The position numbers and the translations under genes are program-made. This document shows positions 45,505 to 55,301 of a stretch of DNA of 64,000 bases, piece by piece. The DNA is from JALORV01 sp963769745 (GTDB lineage Bacteria; Pseudomonadota; Gammaproteobacteria; Burkholderiales; Burkholderiaceae_F). Numbering within the stretch: the first letter of the stretch is position 1; each line of letters starts with the position of its first letter. The notes under the pieces were generated by a model, which made no database searches, was not told the DNA's origin, and was given only the letters and a program-made list of their open reading frames with translations. Location: the NCBI GenBank assembly GCA_963769745.1, contig CAVYNB010000032.1, forward strand, positions 1 through 64,000, in the 5' to 3' direction.

Positions 45505-46296
45505 CTAACGCGGCGCGCTGAACATCAGCGCCGTCAAGACGAAATCCAGGCCCAGTACGGCCAGCGATGAAATCACGACCGTGCGCGTGGTGGCCTGGGC
45601 GACTCCTTCGGGCGTGGCCTCGGCTTCATAACCCTGGTACAGGGCGACAAAGGTACAGGCAATGCCGAAAACGATGCTCTTGATGATGCCGTTGCCGACA
45701 TCGTCCCAGACATCGACGCCGCTTTGCATCTGCGACCAGAACGCCCCGGGATCGATGCCGATCATCAGCACCCCGACGACATAGCCGCCGAGGATGCCAA
45801 CTGCGGAAAAGATGGCCGCCAGCAGCGGCATCGAGATGATGCCCGCGACGAACCGCGGCGCCAGCACACGCGACTTCGGGTCGACCGCCATCATCTCCAT
45901 CGCCGCCAGCTGTTCGCCGGCCTTCATCAGTCCGATTTCCGCCGTGAGCGACGTGCCGGCGCGTCCCGCGAACAGCAGTCCGGTCACCACTGGACCGAGC
46001 TCCCGCACCAGCGACAGCGCGACCAGCAGTCCGAGCGATTCGGCCGCGCCGTAGCGCGACAGCGTGTAGTAGCCCTGCAGCGCCAGCACGAAGCCGACGG
46101 CCAGCCCCGACGCGGCGATGATCACCAGCGAGTAGTTGCCGATCGAATGGATCTGCGTGGCCACCAGGTAGAAGCGCGCGAGCGCCGCCGGGACGTTCTT
46201 GATCATCTCGACGAAGAAGAACGCGCTGTGGCCCAACCCGCGCATGACCTCGAGCGCGCGCCGCCCGAGCGTCGGGAGGAACTCTGTGGCTGTCAT
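45505..46296 (-). CDS. mlaE: Mla system ABC permease MlaE
   Basis: A 263-residue permease with five to six helices. Conserved MlaE stretches are SLVRELGPVVTGLLFAGRAGTSLTAEIGLMKAGEQL and the FVAGIISMPLLAAIF helix, followed by YEAEATPEGVAQATTRTVV near the C-terminus. The ATG at 46296 overlaps the mlaF stop by 4 bases. Together with MlaF, MlaD and MlaB it forms the lipid-transporting complex. Confidence 0.94.
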   Translation of the reverse strand: MTATEFLPTLGRRALEVMRGLGHSAFFFVEMIKNVPAALARFYLVATQIHSIGNYSLVIIAASGLAVGFVLALQGYYTLSRYGAAESLGLLVALSLVRELGPVVTGLLFAGRAGTSLTAEIGLMKAGEQLAAMEMMAVDPKSRVLAPRFVAGIISMPLLAAIFSAVGILGGYVVGVLMIGIDPGAFWSQMQSGVDVWDDVGNGIIKSIVFGIACTFVALYQGYEAEATPEGVAQATTRTVVISSLAVLGLDFVLTALMFSAPR

Positions 46297-47096
46297 GCGC
46301 GCAGCCCCAGATCCTCGCCGTAGGCGCGGGCGGGGTAATGGAAGCGCACCGGCCCGTCCGGCTCGCCCTGGATGAACTGCCGCACTTCGGGATCGTCCGA
46401 GGCCTGGACCTCGGCGGGCGTGCCATGCCCGACGATGCGTCCGCCCGAGATCACGTAGACATAGTCGCTGATCAGGAAACACTCGTGCACGTCGTGCGAG
46501 ACCACCAGCGAGGTGGCCCCGGTTGCATCGTTGAGCCGGCGGATCAGGTTCGCCGCGACGCCGAGCGAGATCGGATCGAGTCCCGCGAACGGTTCGTCGT
46601 ACATGATGAGGTCCGGATCGAGCGCGATCGCGCGTGCCAGTGCGACCCGCCGCGCCATGCCCCCGGAAAGATCGGCCGGCTTGAGGTAGGCCGCGCCGCG
46701 CAGGCCGACGGCATTCAGCTTCATCAGTACCAGGTCGCGGATCATCGGCTCCGGCAGCGGCGTGTGCTCGCGCAGCGGGAAGGCGACGTTGTCGAACACC
46801 GTCAGGTCGGTAAAAAGCGCGCCGAACTGGAACAGCATTCCGAGTCTTCGCCGGAGTGCATACAGCGACTCGCGGTCGCGCGGATTGACCGGCGCGCCAT
46901 CGAACGTGACCGTGCCCTCCTGCGGCGTCAGTACGCCACCAATCAGCCGCAGCAGCGTCGTCTTGCCGCAGCCCGAGCCGCCCATGATGGCAATGACCTT
47001 GCCGCGCGGGAACACCATCGAAACATCCGACAGGATGACGCGCTGGTCATAACCGAACGTCACATGGTCGATCGCGACGAGCGCGTCGTTTTTCAT
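46293..47096 (-). CDS. mlaF: Mla system ATP-binding protein MlaF
   Basis: A 267-residue ATPase with Walker A GGSGCGKT at residues 39-46, signature LSGGMARRVALARAI, Walker B LIMYDEPFAGLDP and His-loop VSHDV. The Walker-A and DEPFAGLDPI wording is typical of MlaF/Ttg2A. First gene of mlaFEDACB. Confidence 0.95.
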   Translation of the reverse strand: MKNDALVAIDHVTFGYDQRVILSDVSMVFPRGKVIAIMGGSGCGKTTLLRLIGGVLTPQEGTVTFDGAPVNPRDRESLYALRRRLGMLFQFGALFTDLTVFDNVAFPLREHTPLPEPMIRDLVLMKLNAVGLRGAAYLKPADLSGGMARRVALARAIALDPDLIMYDEPFAGLDPISLGVAANLIRRLNDATGATSLVVSHDVHECFLISDYVYVISGGRIVGHGTPAEVQASDDPEVRQFIQGEPDGPVRFHYPARAYGEDLGLRA

Positions 47097-47212
47097 AGTG
47101 GCGGGTGGGAGGACGGCATCGAGGCCCGGCGGAGGGTGCCGGGCATTCGATCGAGCGGCGGATTGTCGCACGCTGCGTCCGGCCTCAATCGAGGCCGGAG
47201 CGTGTGATCGGA

Positions 47213-47626
47213 CTAGCGCAACGGGGTGATCACGCCGCTGGAAACGGCGACCTTGTCTCCCGGCCGGAACGTTGGCCGCTGATAAACGCGGACGGTGCGA
47301 TCGATCCCGTCCTCGAAACGCACGCGCACGTCCCAGATAGTCTTGGTATCGGCATTGCTGGCAATCGCGCTGCCCGCCATGCCACCGGCGACGCTTCCCG
47401 CCGCGGTCGCGATGGTCTGCCCGGCGCCACCGCCGATGTTGCTGCCCAGCCAGCCGCCCAGCACCGCCCCGCCGATGGCACCGACGACCTGTGTGGCCTG
47501 GTTCGCTTCGGTGCCCTCGGCAATCGACTGCACGACCCCGGTGCCCGAAACACCGGCGCCCGGCGGTGTCGCGCACGCCGCCAGCAGCAACGACGCCACC
47601 AACGCCATCCAGTGAACCACTTTCAT
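47213..47626 (-). CDS. glycine-zipper 2TM-type lipoprotein
   Basis: A 137-residue lipoprotein with lipobox LLAAC (Cys18) and a Gly/Ala zipper (VVGAIGGAVLGGWLGSNIGGGAGQTIATAAGSVAGGMAGSAI) typical of Rickettsia 17-kDa/SlyB-like outer-membrane proteins. The C-terminal beta-rich region (WDVRVRFEDGIDRTVRVYQ...FRPGDKVAV) is also characteristic of SlyB. A GC hairpin (CCGGCCTC / GAGGCCGG at 47179-47198) follows. The role may be envelope integrity; uncertain. Confidence 0.88.
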   Translation of the reverse strand: MKVVHWMALVASLLLAACATPPGAGVSGTGVVQSIAEGTEANQATQVVGAIGGAVLGGWLGSNIGGGAGQTIATAAGSVAGGMAGSAIASNADTKTIWDVRVRFEDGIDRTVRVYQRPTFRPGDKVAVSSGVITPLR

Positions 47627-47633
47627 CGCTCGC

Positions 47634-48479
47634 TCACTCCGGAGTCGTATTCAGGTAGTACATCGCGGCCAGCAGCGGGCCGGGCTTGCCGAGCGGCGCC
47701 AGCCAGCGATCGAAGATTTCCTTGATCGCGCCCGATCGATAGACCTGCACCAGGCCCCGGTTGACCGCCAGGCGGAACGCCGGGTCGCGCCGCATCATCA
47801 GCGCATAGGGCTCGAACGAGAAGTCGTCCTGGATCAGCGTGTACTTGATGTCGGCGCGAGCGCGGATGACGTTGCCGACGAGGACCACGCGATCGGCCGC
47901 ATAGCCGTCGATGCGCTTCTCATTCAGCGCCGCCAGCGCCTCGGCCTCGTCCTTGACCGTCACGACCTTGGCGTCGATGAGTTTGTCCTTCAACGCCGCC
48001 TTCAGGCTGGTCTCGGTCGTCGTGCCGGGTTTCACTGCAACTGTCTTGCCGGCAAGGTCGGCGAGCCGGTTCAAACTGGATTCCGCCAGCACCAGCACGG
48101 CGCCGCCGTCGACGAACGTCATGTTGGAGAAGTCGACGCGCTCCTGTCGACTGAGCGTCACCGTGGTGTTTCCGCATTCAAGGTCGATCGCGCCGCCCGT
48201 GACCTGGTCGAAGCGATTTGCCGACGTGACTGCAACCCATTTGATCGCCAGACTGCCACCGAGCGAACGCTCGAGGCTCGCAGCGACCCGCTTGCACAGA
48301 TCGACGGAGTACCCGGCCGGCTGGCCATCCGGCCCCGTGAACGAAAACGGCGGCGAGTCGGCGCGATAGCCCAGCGTGATCGACTTGGCGTCGCGAATCT
48401 TCTTGAGCGTTCCGGTGTCCTGGGCCTGCGCCCCGACCGCCAGCAACATGGCGCACACGACCCACAGGGTCTTGAACAT
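47634..48479 (-). CDS. amino-acid ABC transporter substrate-binding protein
   Basis: A 281-residue family-3 (glutamate/aspartate-type) binding protein with signal peptide LWVVCAMLLAVGAQAQ. Core segments are ITLGYRADSPPFSF, the VDLCKRVA region, DLECGNTTVTLSRQERVDFSNMTFVDGG and ALMMRRDPAFRLAVNRGL. It resembles the GltI type. No permease or ATPase genes adjoin it, so the transporter partners are probably elsewhere, or the protein works alone. The ATG at 48479 begins the signal peptide. Confidence 0.88.
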   Translation of the reverse strand: MFKTLWVVCAMLLAVGAQAQDTGTLKKIRDAKSITLGYRADSPPFSFTGPDGQPAGYSVDLCKRVAASLERSLGGSLAIKWVAVTSANRFDQVTGGAIDLECGNTTVTLSRQERVDFSNMTFVDGGAVLVLAESSLNRLADLAGKTVAVKPGTTTETSLKAALKDKLIDAKVVTVKDEAEALAALNEKRIDGYAADRVVLVGNVIRARADIKYTLIQDDFSFEPYALMMRRDPAFRLAVNRGLVQVYRSGAIKEIFDRWLAPLGKPGPLLAAMYYLNTTPE

Positions 48480-48599
48480 GTCTTCGACCTTTCTTGGAAT
48501 TTTTGGTGTCCGCACCGGGCGCTGATCGACCAGCAAGCCGACCAGCCAGCAGCGGAAGCCCCATAGACTACCAGCGCAACATTCGACGACGGGACGCCC

Positions 48600-49136
48600 T
48601 CAGGCAGCCGCGGAGCGGCGTTCACGCCGCGCGAGATTCAGCGCCTTCAGTTCAGCGTCGTCGTCGGGGACGACAACGAATGCCTCGAGCACGGCCGGCG
48701 GGATCGATCGCGCCCGAGCGGAATCCATGTCGACGAACGTCCAGACGGTCTCGCCGCGCGCCAGCAGCTTGCGCTGGCGCACGATGGCATATCGGCGCAG
48801 GCAGTCCCGTTCGCTCCAGCGCGAGATCCAGGTGTAGACATCGAGCGGGTCGTCCAGCAGCGATGGTCGCAGGTACTCGATGAAGTGCGTCGCCGCGACC
48901 CACGCCATGCGATCGGCGTAGTACCGCTCCATCGGCCAGCCCTGCGCCGTCGAGTGCTCGACCGCGACCTCCTCCATCCAGCGCAGGTACTCGCGGTTGT
49001 TGACGTGCCCGACCGCATCGATCGATTCAGGGCCGACCACCAGGGACTTGTGAAAGATTCGCGGCACGGGGTCGAGCTTACCGCGCGGACCCTGGCTCGC
49101 CTCCAGCGACGGCGTCGCCGAAAGCCAAGCGGTCAC
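48600..49136 (-). CDS. acyl-CoA thioesterase, hotdog fold
   Basis: A protein of up to 178 residues of the 4HBT/YbgC-like family. The hotdog motif DAVGHVNNREYLRWMEEVAVEHS (with the catalytic Asp and the NNREY signature) is followed by a helix and RPSLLDDPLDVYTWISRWSERD. It hydrolyses acyl-CoA thioesters of unknown chain type. It starts at GTG 49136; the internal GTG at 49067 would give a shorter form starting near PRIFHKSLVV. No ribosome site clearly decides. Confidence 0.8.
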   Translation of the reverse strand: MTAWLSATPSLEASQGPRGKLDPVPRIFHKSLVVGPESIDAVGHVNNREYLRWMEEVAVEHSTAQGWPMERYYADRMAWVAATHFIEYLRPSLLDDPLDVYTWISRWSERDCLRRYAIVRQRKLLARGETVWTFVDMDSARARSIPPAVLEAFVVVPDDDAELKALNLARRERRSAAA

Positions 49137-49185
49137 GCAGCCGCCACTTGGCGACTGCGCGTGCGGAAAAAGACGATCGCGACGA

Positions 49186-49617
49186 CTACTTGCGAACCTG
49201 CAACTGATACAGGTAGTCCGTCAGCCCAAGGATGCGCGCGCGGACGAACTGTTCATTGTCGTACGCGAACCCGCGGTAGTGGTTGGCCGCCTTCTCCGTA
49301 TACGTCGTGCCCCAGATCGGCATCTGCCGTGGGCCGTGGCCCTTCAGCGCCTGACGACCGTCGATGATCTCGATCATCCGGTCCGCCGGAAACACTCCGC
49401 CATTGCGCTGCTGGATCGTGGTCAGGTCGGGCACCGGCATCTTCAAATATTGCGCGAAGTAGCCGTCGCCCTTGCCGGTCGCGCCGTGGCAGGCCACGCA
49501 GTTCGATTCGTACTCCTGCTTGCCCAGTTCACTGCGAGCTTCGGCCCAGGCCGCTCCCGACAGCGTCGCTCCGAGGGCAACTGCGATTGCTATCGATCCA
49601 ATCCTTGATCTTTTCAT
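49186..49617 (-). CDS. soluble c-type cytochrome
   Basis: A 143-residue exported cytochrome. A signal peptide (IAIAVALGATLSGAAWA) precedes one haem site, CVACHG near residue 40. The KGDGYFAQYLKMPVPDLTTIQQRNGG and DGRQALKGHGPRQMPIWG segments contain the probable axial-Met region. A class I cytochrome of unknown partner, possibly an electron carrier linked to the bc1 complex. The ATG at 49617 begins the signal peptide. Confidence 0.87.
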   Translation of the reverse strand: MKRSRIGSIAIAVALGATLSGAAWAEARSELGKQEYESNCVACHGATGKGDGYFAQYLKMPVPDLTTIQQRNGGVFPADRMIEIIDGRQALKGHGPRQMPIWGTTYTEKAANHYRGFAYDNEQFVRARILGLTDYLYQLQVRK

Positions 49618-49741
49618 TGGGTCCTCCACATCGATGAATGCTCTCCATTCATCCGGCACACAAGAGCCTTTTGTTTCAAGCTAGCGGCAGATCGTCGGAA
49701 CGCCTTGATGAGGCGCAACCCCATGGGCGCCGCGCGCCGCG

Positions 49742-52157
49742 TCAGCACCCTCCCTTGCGCCTGAGTACCGGCCCCACGAAGCCGAGTCCCACCAGCAACG
49801 CCAGGATCGGATCGAACGTCGCGTCTTCTCGCGCCGCTGTGCATCCACCACCGCCACCGCTGGACTGAGAAACCGGTACCGGCGTCGCTGCAGCGGGGGG
49901 TGTCGTTGCTGGCGGTTGCGTCGGCGGTTGTATCGGGGGCTGTATCGGTGGCGGTGTCGGCACCGGCGGCAACGAAGAAAGCGGCGGCGTGACGCTGAGC
50001 GTGAACACCAGCGTGTTGTCGGTCACCTCTGCATCGGGTTCCTCGCTCGTCACGCTGGCACTGACGGTGTATGTGCCCTCGGTCCCTCCGGTGACTGTGA
50101 GCGACATCACCCGGCCTGCACTGGCAGCAATCGTCGGAATGGCGCAGTCAAACTTCGAACCGTTGATCCTGCAGATGCTGGGATCGCCAATGCCGACCGG
50201 GGACAACCCGTCGGGCAGCGTTCCACCAATCAACACCTCGCTGGCATGGCCGGTACCGCGATTCAGGACCGCGAGGTTCACAGTGAACTGACTGAACGCC
50301 GGAAACGAAGCGTCGGCGGCCGATACCTTGAGGTCCGGGAGTTGAATCGCGTGCGCCATCGCAAACATCGTGTCCTTTGAAGTCGGATCACCGTCGATCT
50401 GCTCGTCCATCCACAGCACCATCGTCGCTGCTCCGTCCGGGCTGGGCCGCAACTGGGCTTCGGACTGCCCGGCCGTCGAAGGAGACACCGGCACGAATCG
50501 CTCGAACGTCGCCCCCTGGTCAGTCGAGCGCGCAACCGATACGCGGCCTGCCTTGCCGACGAGTTCATTGCGCTCGGTCGCGAAGGAGACATAAAGGACA
50601 TTCGGATTCTGGGTGTCGCCGGCATCGGGAGATCCGGTCAGCGGATTCACGATCGTTCCCGGTGTGGGCACCAGCCGCGGCTCCACGACGGTGAAGGACG
50701 GCGAATCGATGCGCGACAGGTTGAGCGCAGGGCTCCAGCTCCCGGCCTCGCCATTGGCCGTGGACCGCGTGAAGATGAGGTTGTAGTTCGCGGTTGGAAC
50801 CGCCGTCTTCTCGGGATTCGCCGCATCCATGTTGGGCGTCAGGTCGTAGGCAAGCCCGATGAAGCTGCCGCGCACGATCGCACGATGGGCATTGGCATTG
50901 CCCCCGAATCGCGCGACGTCCGTCATGTTCTGCGGTGTGTCGGCCAGGATGTCGGCGGGCAGGAATCCCGTCGATCCCGGCCGCTCGGCGGTATTGACGA
51001 GTCCGCGCCGCACGATGATGTCCGAAGGCGCCGCTGGAGTGACGAAGGGAGACTCGCGCCACAGCAGCACCGTGCGCAGGCTGGAAGTTCCCGCCGCTGC
51101 TGCGCCCTGCAGGAAGAATCGCACCCGCCGCGCGTTCCTGGTGACATCGCTGACGATGGTTCCGGCAGCGTTCGCGTCGTGCGCGGAAAATGGAAACGCG
51201 TGGTAGACGATGCACTTGCCGGTGCTCCCTCCCGGACAGGCGGTCTCTTCATAGGCCAGCACTGCCGTTGTTCCGCTGATCTGCAGATTCGGTCGCGATG
51301 CTCCGGGCTGACCCGTTCCAAGCGCATTGTTGTCACTCAGCTGGGCGATGTTGGCGCGCAGCGTCACGCCATTGGGATTCGGCGCGTGCGTGTACCAGAT
51401 GTTGGTGCCTCCGGTCACGTGCGATCCCATGCCACCGTCGCCGCGGCCCTCGCCTTCGCCTGGCTGCAGCCCCGCGGGGTCCTCCTGCCACGCCATCGCG
51501 AACGCACTGCCGGTCGAACTGCCAGCAATCACCTCGTTGATGACATCGCGCTCGCCGTTCGTGAGCTGGTGCACGTCCCATGCGGCAAGCATCGGGTCCA
51601 GTCGTCGTTGCCACCCACAGGCAGTGGTAGGGCCGATCGAGCGTGCCGTCGCCATCGAAGTCACTGACACCTTGCGATGGATTGTCATAGCTGCCCGCAT
51701 TGTTGGCCGCCGCCGGGTTCTGCGGACAGTAGGAACTGTTCCATGTGATGACGATCAGCGGACCCGAAGTCACTGGCGGCGCGAAGATCGTCGGCTTTTC
51801 ATTGTCAGCCACAAAGATCAGCGGGCCTTTTGCCGTGATGGATTGCCCGCCTGTCGCCGCACTCGCTGCATCGCGTGACAACAGCAGCGGGTCGGACCAC
51901 GTCACACCCTCGTCGAAGGAATGCCGTGAGTAGACGTTCTGCCGACCTGCAGTGCCATCGCCATAGGTGAAGAGCCAGGCCTTCTTGAAGATGCCGTCAT
52001 GCAGATAAGCGAGCCGCACTACCTTAGCCTTCTCGGTCGGAGTCGGCGTGCGGCTGACATTGACCTCCGGGCCGAACCGAACACCGGTCGCCGCATAGAC
52101 GGCCGCCGCCACTGCACACAGCAAAACTGCGGTTCCTAACTTGAATCTGCCGATCAT
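49742..52157 (-). CDS. choice-of-anchor-type surface protein with JDVT-CTERM-like tail (one single-base insertion)
   Basis: A repaired protein of about 804 residues. The N-terminus (MIGRFKLGTAVLLCAVAAAVYA) is a signal peptide. The body has BNR/sialidase-like repeats with WSPALNLSRID-type strands and a calcium-binding-like SDFDGDGTLDRPYHC. A CARDB/DUF11-like domain (NLAVLNRGTGHASEVLIGGTLPDGLSPV) follows, then a Pro/Gln-rich linker. The C-terminus is a Gly run, Cys, short acidic stretch, hydrophobic helix (ILALLVGLGFVGPVL) and RRKGGC, as in JDVT-CTERM sorting signals. The frame breaks near 51600 in CGACGACTGG on the minus strand; removing one base rejoins it. The CPBP protease gene is divergent next door. 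Confidence 0.75.
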
Positions 52158-52316
52158 GTTGACCCCTGAATGTCCCCCGAGTCGCTGACGGAAAGCTCTT
52201 GCTGCGGCCGCAATGGCTGAACCGATTCGCTGCCGTCGCACGCACGGCAAAGGTGACGCGCCGGGCGTGAAGTCCGATTCATCCACGTGTGCCGAATCGC
52301 ATGAGACGATCGCGAC

Positions 52317-52826
52317 ATGTCAGCTGACCCCGAACAGCGCACAACGATCAGCGCCCTGCGCTACGCCTTTGGAGCAGCTCGACCGCCGACGGGCTGGTGG
52401 GCCTGGCTGCACGATCCGCACTTCCTGATTGCAGTCCTGGCCGCATTTCCGGCCTGCCTCGTGCTTGGCCTGACAGTGGGTGAACACATGCGGCTGCCTT
52501 TCACCGCAGCGTCCCTGCTGTCGTTTCTTGCCTTTCGGCCGGTACTGGAAGAACTGGCGTTTCGCGGTGCGCTCCAGGGCTTCCTGCTGCAGCGGGGATG
52601 GACCACCCGCATCGGTCCGGTCTCGCGCGCGAACTGGGCGACAACGGCCGTGTTCGTGACGCTGCATTTCGCGGCACAACCTCCGGGCTGGGCGCTCGCT
52701 GTCGCCGTCCCGTCGCTGGTGTTCGGTCACCTGCGTGAACGCAACGCCAGCGTGTTGCCCGCGATCGCTCTGCATCTGATTTACAACGCCAGCTTCGCCG
52801 CGACGGTATGGTTCTCCCATCGCTGA
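52317..52826 (+). CDS. CPBP-family intramembrane protease, MrtJ-like
   Basis: A 169-residue membrane protein with the Abi/CPBP active-site motifs. EELAFRG gives Glu78, Glu79 and Arg83; His117 in VTLHFAAQP and His153 with Asn157 in LHLIYN complete the expected glutamic-protease site. Four to five hydrophobic segments surround them. It is shorter than Rce1-type proteases and resembles the dedicated protease of the JDVT-CTERM system. It sits divergently next to a gene with a JDVT-like tail, which is the expected one-protease, one-target arrangement. The symbol is withheld because the subfamily cannot be proven by eye. Confidence 0.75.
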   Translation: MSADPEQRTTISALRYAFGAARPPTGWWAWLHDPHFLIAVLAAFPACLVLGLTVGEHMRLPFTAASLLSFLAFRPVLEELAFRGALQGFLLQRGWTTRIGPVSRANWATTAVFVTLHFAAQPPGWALAVAVPSLVFGHLRERNASVLPAIALHLIYNASFAATVWFSHR

Positions 52827-52889
52827 GCGGTCTGTGGCGGGATGCTCAAAGCGTTCGCGTTGAACCTGCTGTCCTGGCCGGAATGAATT

Positions 52890-52978
52890 GGCCCCGTCCA
52901 ACGTTCGCTGGACGGGGCCGGAGAAAGCGCGGCTTCCTGGAGCCCGGCGCACAACCGGGAGGGGAAGTCCGGTTGTGC
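52890..52978. terminator. tandem strong hairpins between convergent genes
   Basis: A perfect 11-bp stem GGCCCCGTCCA / TGGACGGGGCC (52890-52919, loop 52901-52908) is followed by a second 10-bp stem GCACAACCGG / CCGGTTGTGC (52949-52978). They lie between the ends of the CPBP gene (plus, 52826) and the Fn3 gene (minus, 53013). No T-tract follows either, so factor-dependent termination or mRNA 3'-end protection is likelier than a classical intrinsic terminator. Confidence 0.55.
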
Positions 52979-53012
52979 TGCCCGCGCTCATCGTCACTGC
53001 CTGTGACAATTC

Positions 53013-55211
53013 TCAGTTCACCGTGATCACAACCGAAGTGCTGAGGCCGTCTGCCGACAGCGTTGCACCGGCGTCCGACTTGTTCACCATCTTGATGTGA
53101 TTCGGGATTTTCTCGCTGCCCACCGTCGCCTCGGGATCAAGGCTGAACGTGATCCGGTACTGGCCCGTCTTCTGCGGCAGGTTCACCTGGGTCATGTAGA
53201 AATTCTTGCCGTAGACGATCAGGCCAAGCTGGTTCAGTTCGGCGGCGTAGGCTGTGTCGTTGGTCCGTCCACCACCTTCGACTGTTTCACCGAACCCCTC
53301 ATAGATCGCCTTGTTGTAGAGGACCGCTTCGGTGCTGCCGTCCGCGGCCAGCTTCTCGACTTTAAGTCGTCCGTTGATCGCGAAGACATTTCGCGCCGCT
53401 GACGCGTACGTCGACTGGTCGGTGCCACGCAGTTCGGTGATTCCCGACCCCGACAGCAGCGCCATGTTGAAAGCCGTCATCGTGTCGGTGACGCCGGAGA
53501 TGGTCGCGTCCTGTATCAGGATCGTTTCGATGCGGACCATCGATTGCACGGTGTAGGTCTTGCTGATCAACGCGTCACCCCAGTCAACGATCACTTCCAT
53601 CATGGGGCTGGCATTGCTGCGCCATTCGGCCTGCCAGGTGCTCGCCGTGCTCTGCGGGTAATACGTGACTCCGGCAATGGACACCGCGGTGCTGCTGTCG
53701 AAGAACGGGAACGTCGTCAGGGCCTCGGTCGACAACGGCCGCAGTCCGGTATTGAAGTCGAACGTCGGCAGCGTGGCGAACGGGCCGATACCCGGCCAGG
53801 TTCCACTGATCTTCAGGCCCGACAAACCATAGCCATCCGCGAAGACAATCGGGAAGGACAGGTTGTTGCCGAAGCCTTCATCGCCTCCACCTCCGCCGCC
53901 TCCCCCTCCGGAACGGCCGGACGTGGCTGAGACTTCACCGGAAGGCACGCTCTCGACATCCGCAAGACTCGGCACAAACGCCGTCACCACGTAGTAGTAG
54001 GTTGTGGCGGTTGCGAGGTTCGTCGTGTCGATGAAAGGAGCGGTCACGTTGGCGAACTTGATGACCTTCGTTGGATCGTTCAAGTTCGACGCCAGACCGG
54101 GCTGCAGACTCCTGTACAGGTTGTAGCCGAGCTGGATCGGTGCCGTCGCGGACGGGTAGTTCGGAACATCAAACCACTGCACCGCGATCTCCAGGAGGTC
54201 CTTCGCTGCCACCGCTGTCAGGCCGAGCGGCGCGGGGGGCGGGGGCGGCAGTGGCCGCGCCGATTTCTCGGCCGACGGCGCACTTTCACCTGCCATTCCG
54301 GTCGCGCTGACAACGTAGTAGTACGTGTCACCGTTGGTGAGCCCGCTATGCGCATAGCTCGTTGCGGTCACGCCCGGAATCTTGGTAACACCGGTTCCTC
54401 CCGGAACGACACCGGCAGCTTTCGACCAGTAGACGTTGTAGGACGTCGCATCAAGCGCCGGTGACCATGAGAGCTGGATTTGCGTGTCGCCACTCGTGGC
54501 CGCCAGGTTCATTGGCGCCCCGGGTGCGGGGGGCATCGGCGTTGCCGAAACTTCGACGGGTTTCGCGCTTTCACCACTCGAGTTCACTGCAGTGACGATG
54601 TAGTAGTACCTGTCTCCGTTCGTGAGCCCGACGTGCGTGTAGCTGGTGGTCGTAAGCCGGTCGATCTTCGTTACCCCGGCTCCGCCCGGAAGCACGGGTG
54701 ACGCTTTCGACCAATAAACGTTGTACGAACTCGCGCCGGAAACCGGCGCCCACGCGAGCGTGACCACCTTGTCGCCGGCCGTCGCATTCACCGATGCCGG
54801 TGATGCCGGACCCGGTGCGACCGGCGCGGCGCCGACCGCTGACGACAGTTCGCTTTCGCCTGCCGCATTGAGTGCGGTGACCCCGTAGTAGATGAGCTTG
54901 CCGTTCGTGAGCCCCGTGTGCTTGAAGGGCGAGACAACATTCGTGATGGCGTTGGCCGTCGCCTTCGTCAGCGGGCTCGTTTCCGACCAGTACAGGGTGT
55001 AGGAGGTCGCCGTTGCAACGGCCGACCATTGCACGATGTTGAACTGATCGTCGGGCACCACCGACAGGCTTGTCGGTGCAACGGGCGCCGTAGCGAGCGC
55101 CACGGGTGGAGCTGAACCTGAGGTGGGTACAACGTCGCCGTCCGACCCACCGCATCCCAGCATGACGCTGCAAACGAGTGCAGTCGCCAGTCCGTAGATC
55201 CAACTTTTCAT
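53013..55211 (-). CDS. fibronectin type III repeat lipoprotein
   Basis: A 732-residue lipoprotein with lipobox SVMLGC (Cys20) followed by GGSDGD. Four Fn3 domains occupy about residues 44-128, 133-224, 229-320 and 324-430. Domains 2 and 3 are near-copies (both contain SYNVYWSKA and SYxHxGLTNGDxYYY), pointing to recent duplication. A Gly-rich linker (GRSGGGGGGGGGDEGFG) joins them to a C-terminal domain of about 280 residues rich in beta strands, with LSFPIVFADGYGLSG near its start, which I do not recognise. It is probably an outer-membrane anchored adhesin or matrix protein. No operon partner is close. Confidence 0.85.
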   Translation of the reverse strand: MKSWIYGLATALVCSVMLGCGGSDGDVVPTSGSAPPVALATAPVAPTSLSVVPDDQFNIVQWSAVATATSYTLYWSETSPLTKATANAITNVVSPFKHTGLTNGKLIYYGVTALNAAGESELSSAVGAAPVAPGPASPASVNATAGDKVVTLAWAPVSGASSYNVYWSKASPVLPGGAGVTKIDRLTTTSYTHVGLTNGDRYYYIVTAVNSSGESAKPVEVSATPMPPAPGAPMNLAATSGDTQIQLSWSPALDATSYNVYWSKAAGVVPGGTGVTKIPGVTATSYAHSGLTNGDTYYYVVSATGMAGESAPSAEKSARPLPPPPPAPLGLTAVAAKDLLEIAVQWFDVPNYPSATAPIQLGYNLYRSLQPGLASNLNDPTKVIKFANVTAPFIDTTNLATATTYYYVVTAFVPSLADVESVPSGEVSATSGRSGGGGGGGGGDEGFGNNLSFPIVFADGYGLSGLKISGTWPGIGPFATLPTFDFNTGLRPLSTEALTTFPFFDSSTAVSIAGVTYYPQSTASTWQAEWRSNASPMMEVIVDWGDALISKTYTVQSMVRIETILIQDATISGVTDTMTAFNMALLSGSGITELRGTDQSTYASAARNVFAINGRLKVEKLAADGSTEAVLYNKAIYEGFGETVEGGGRTNDTAYAAELNQLGLIVYGKNFYMTQVNLPQKTGQYRITFSLDPEATVGSEKIPNHIKMVNKSDAGATLSADGLSTSVVITVN

Positions 55212-55301
55212 GATGACTCCCTTGCTGACTACTCTGATCCCCTAGCCGCGGAAGCGACAAGGCGTCACTTCCGGGCTGCCGTGCATTCCATGCCTGAACG
55301 A

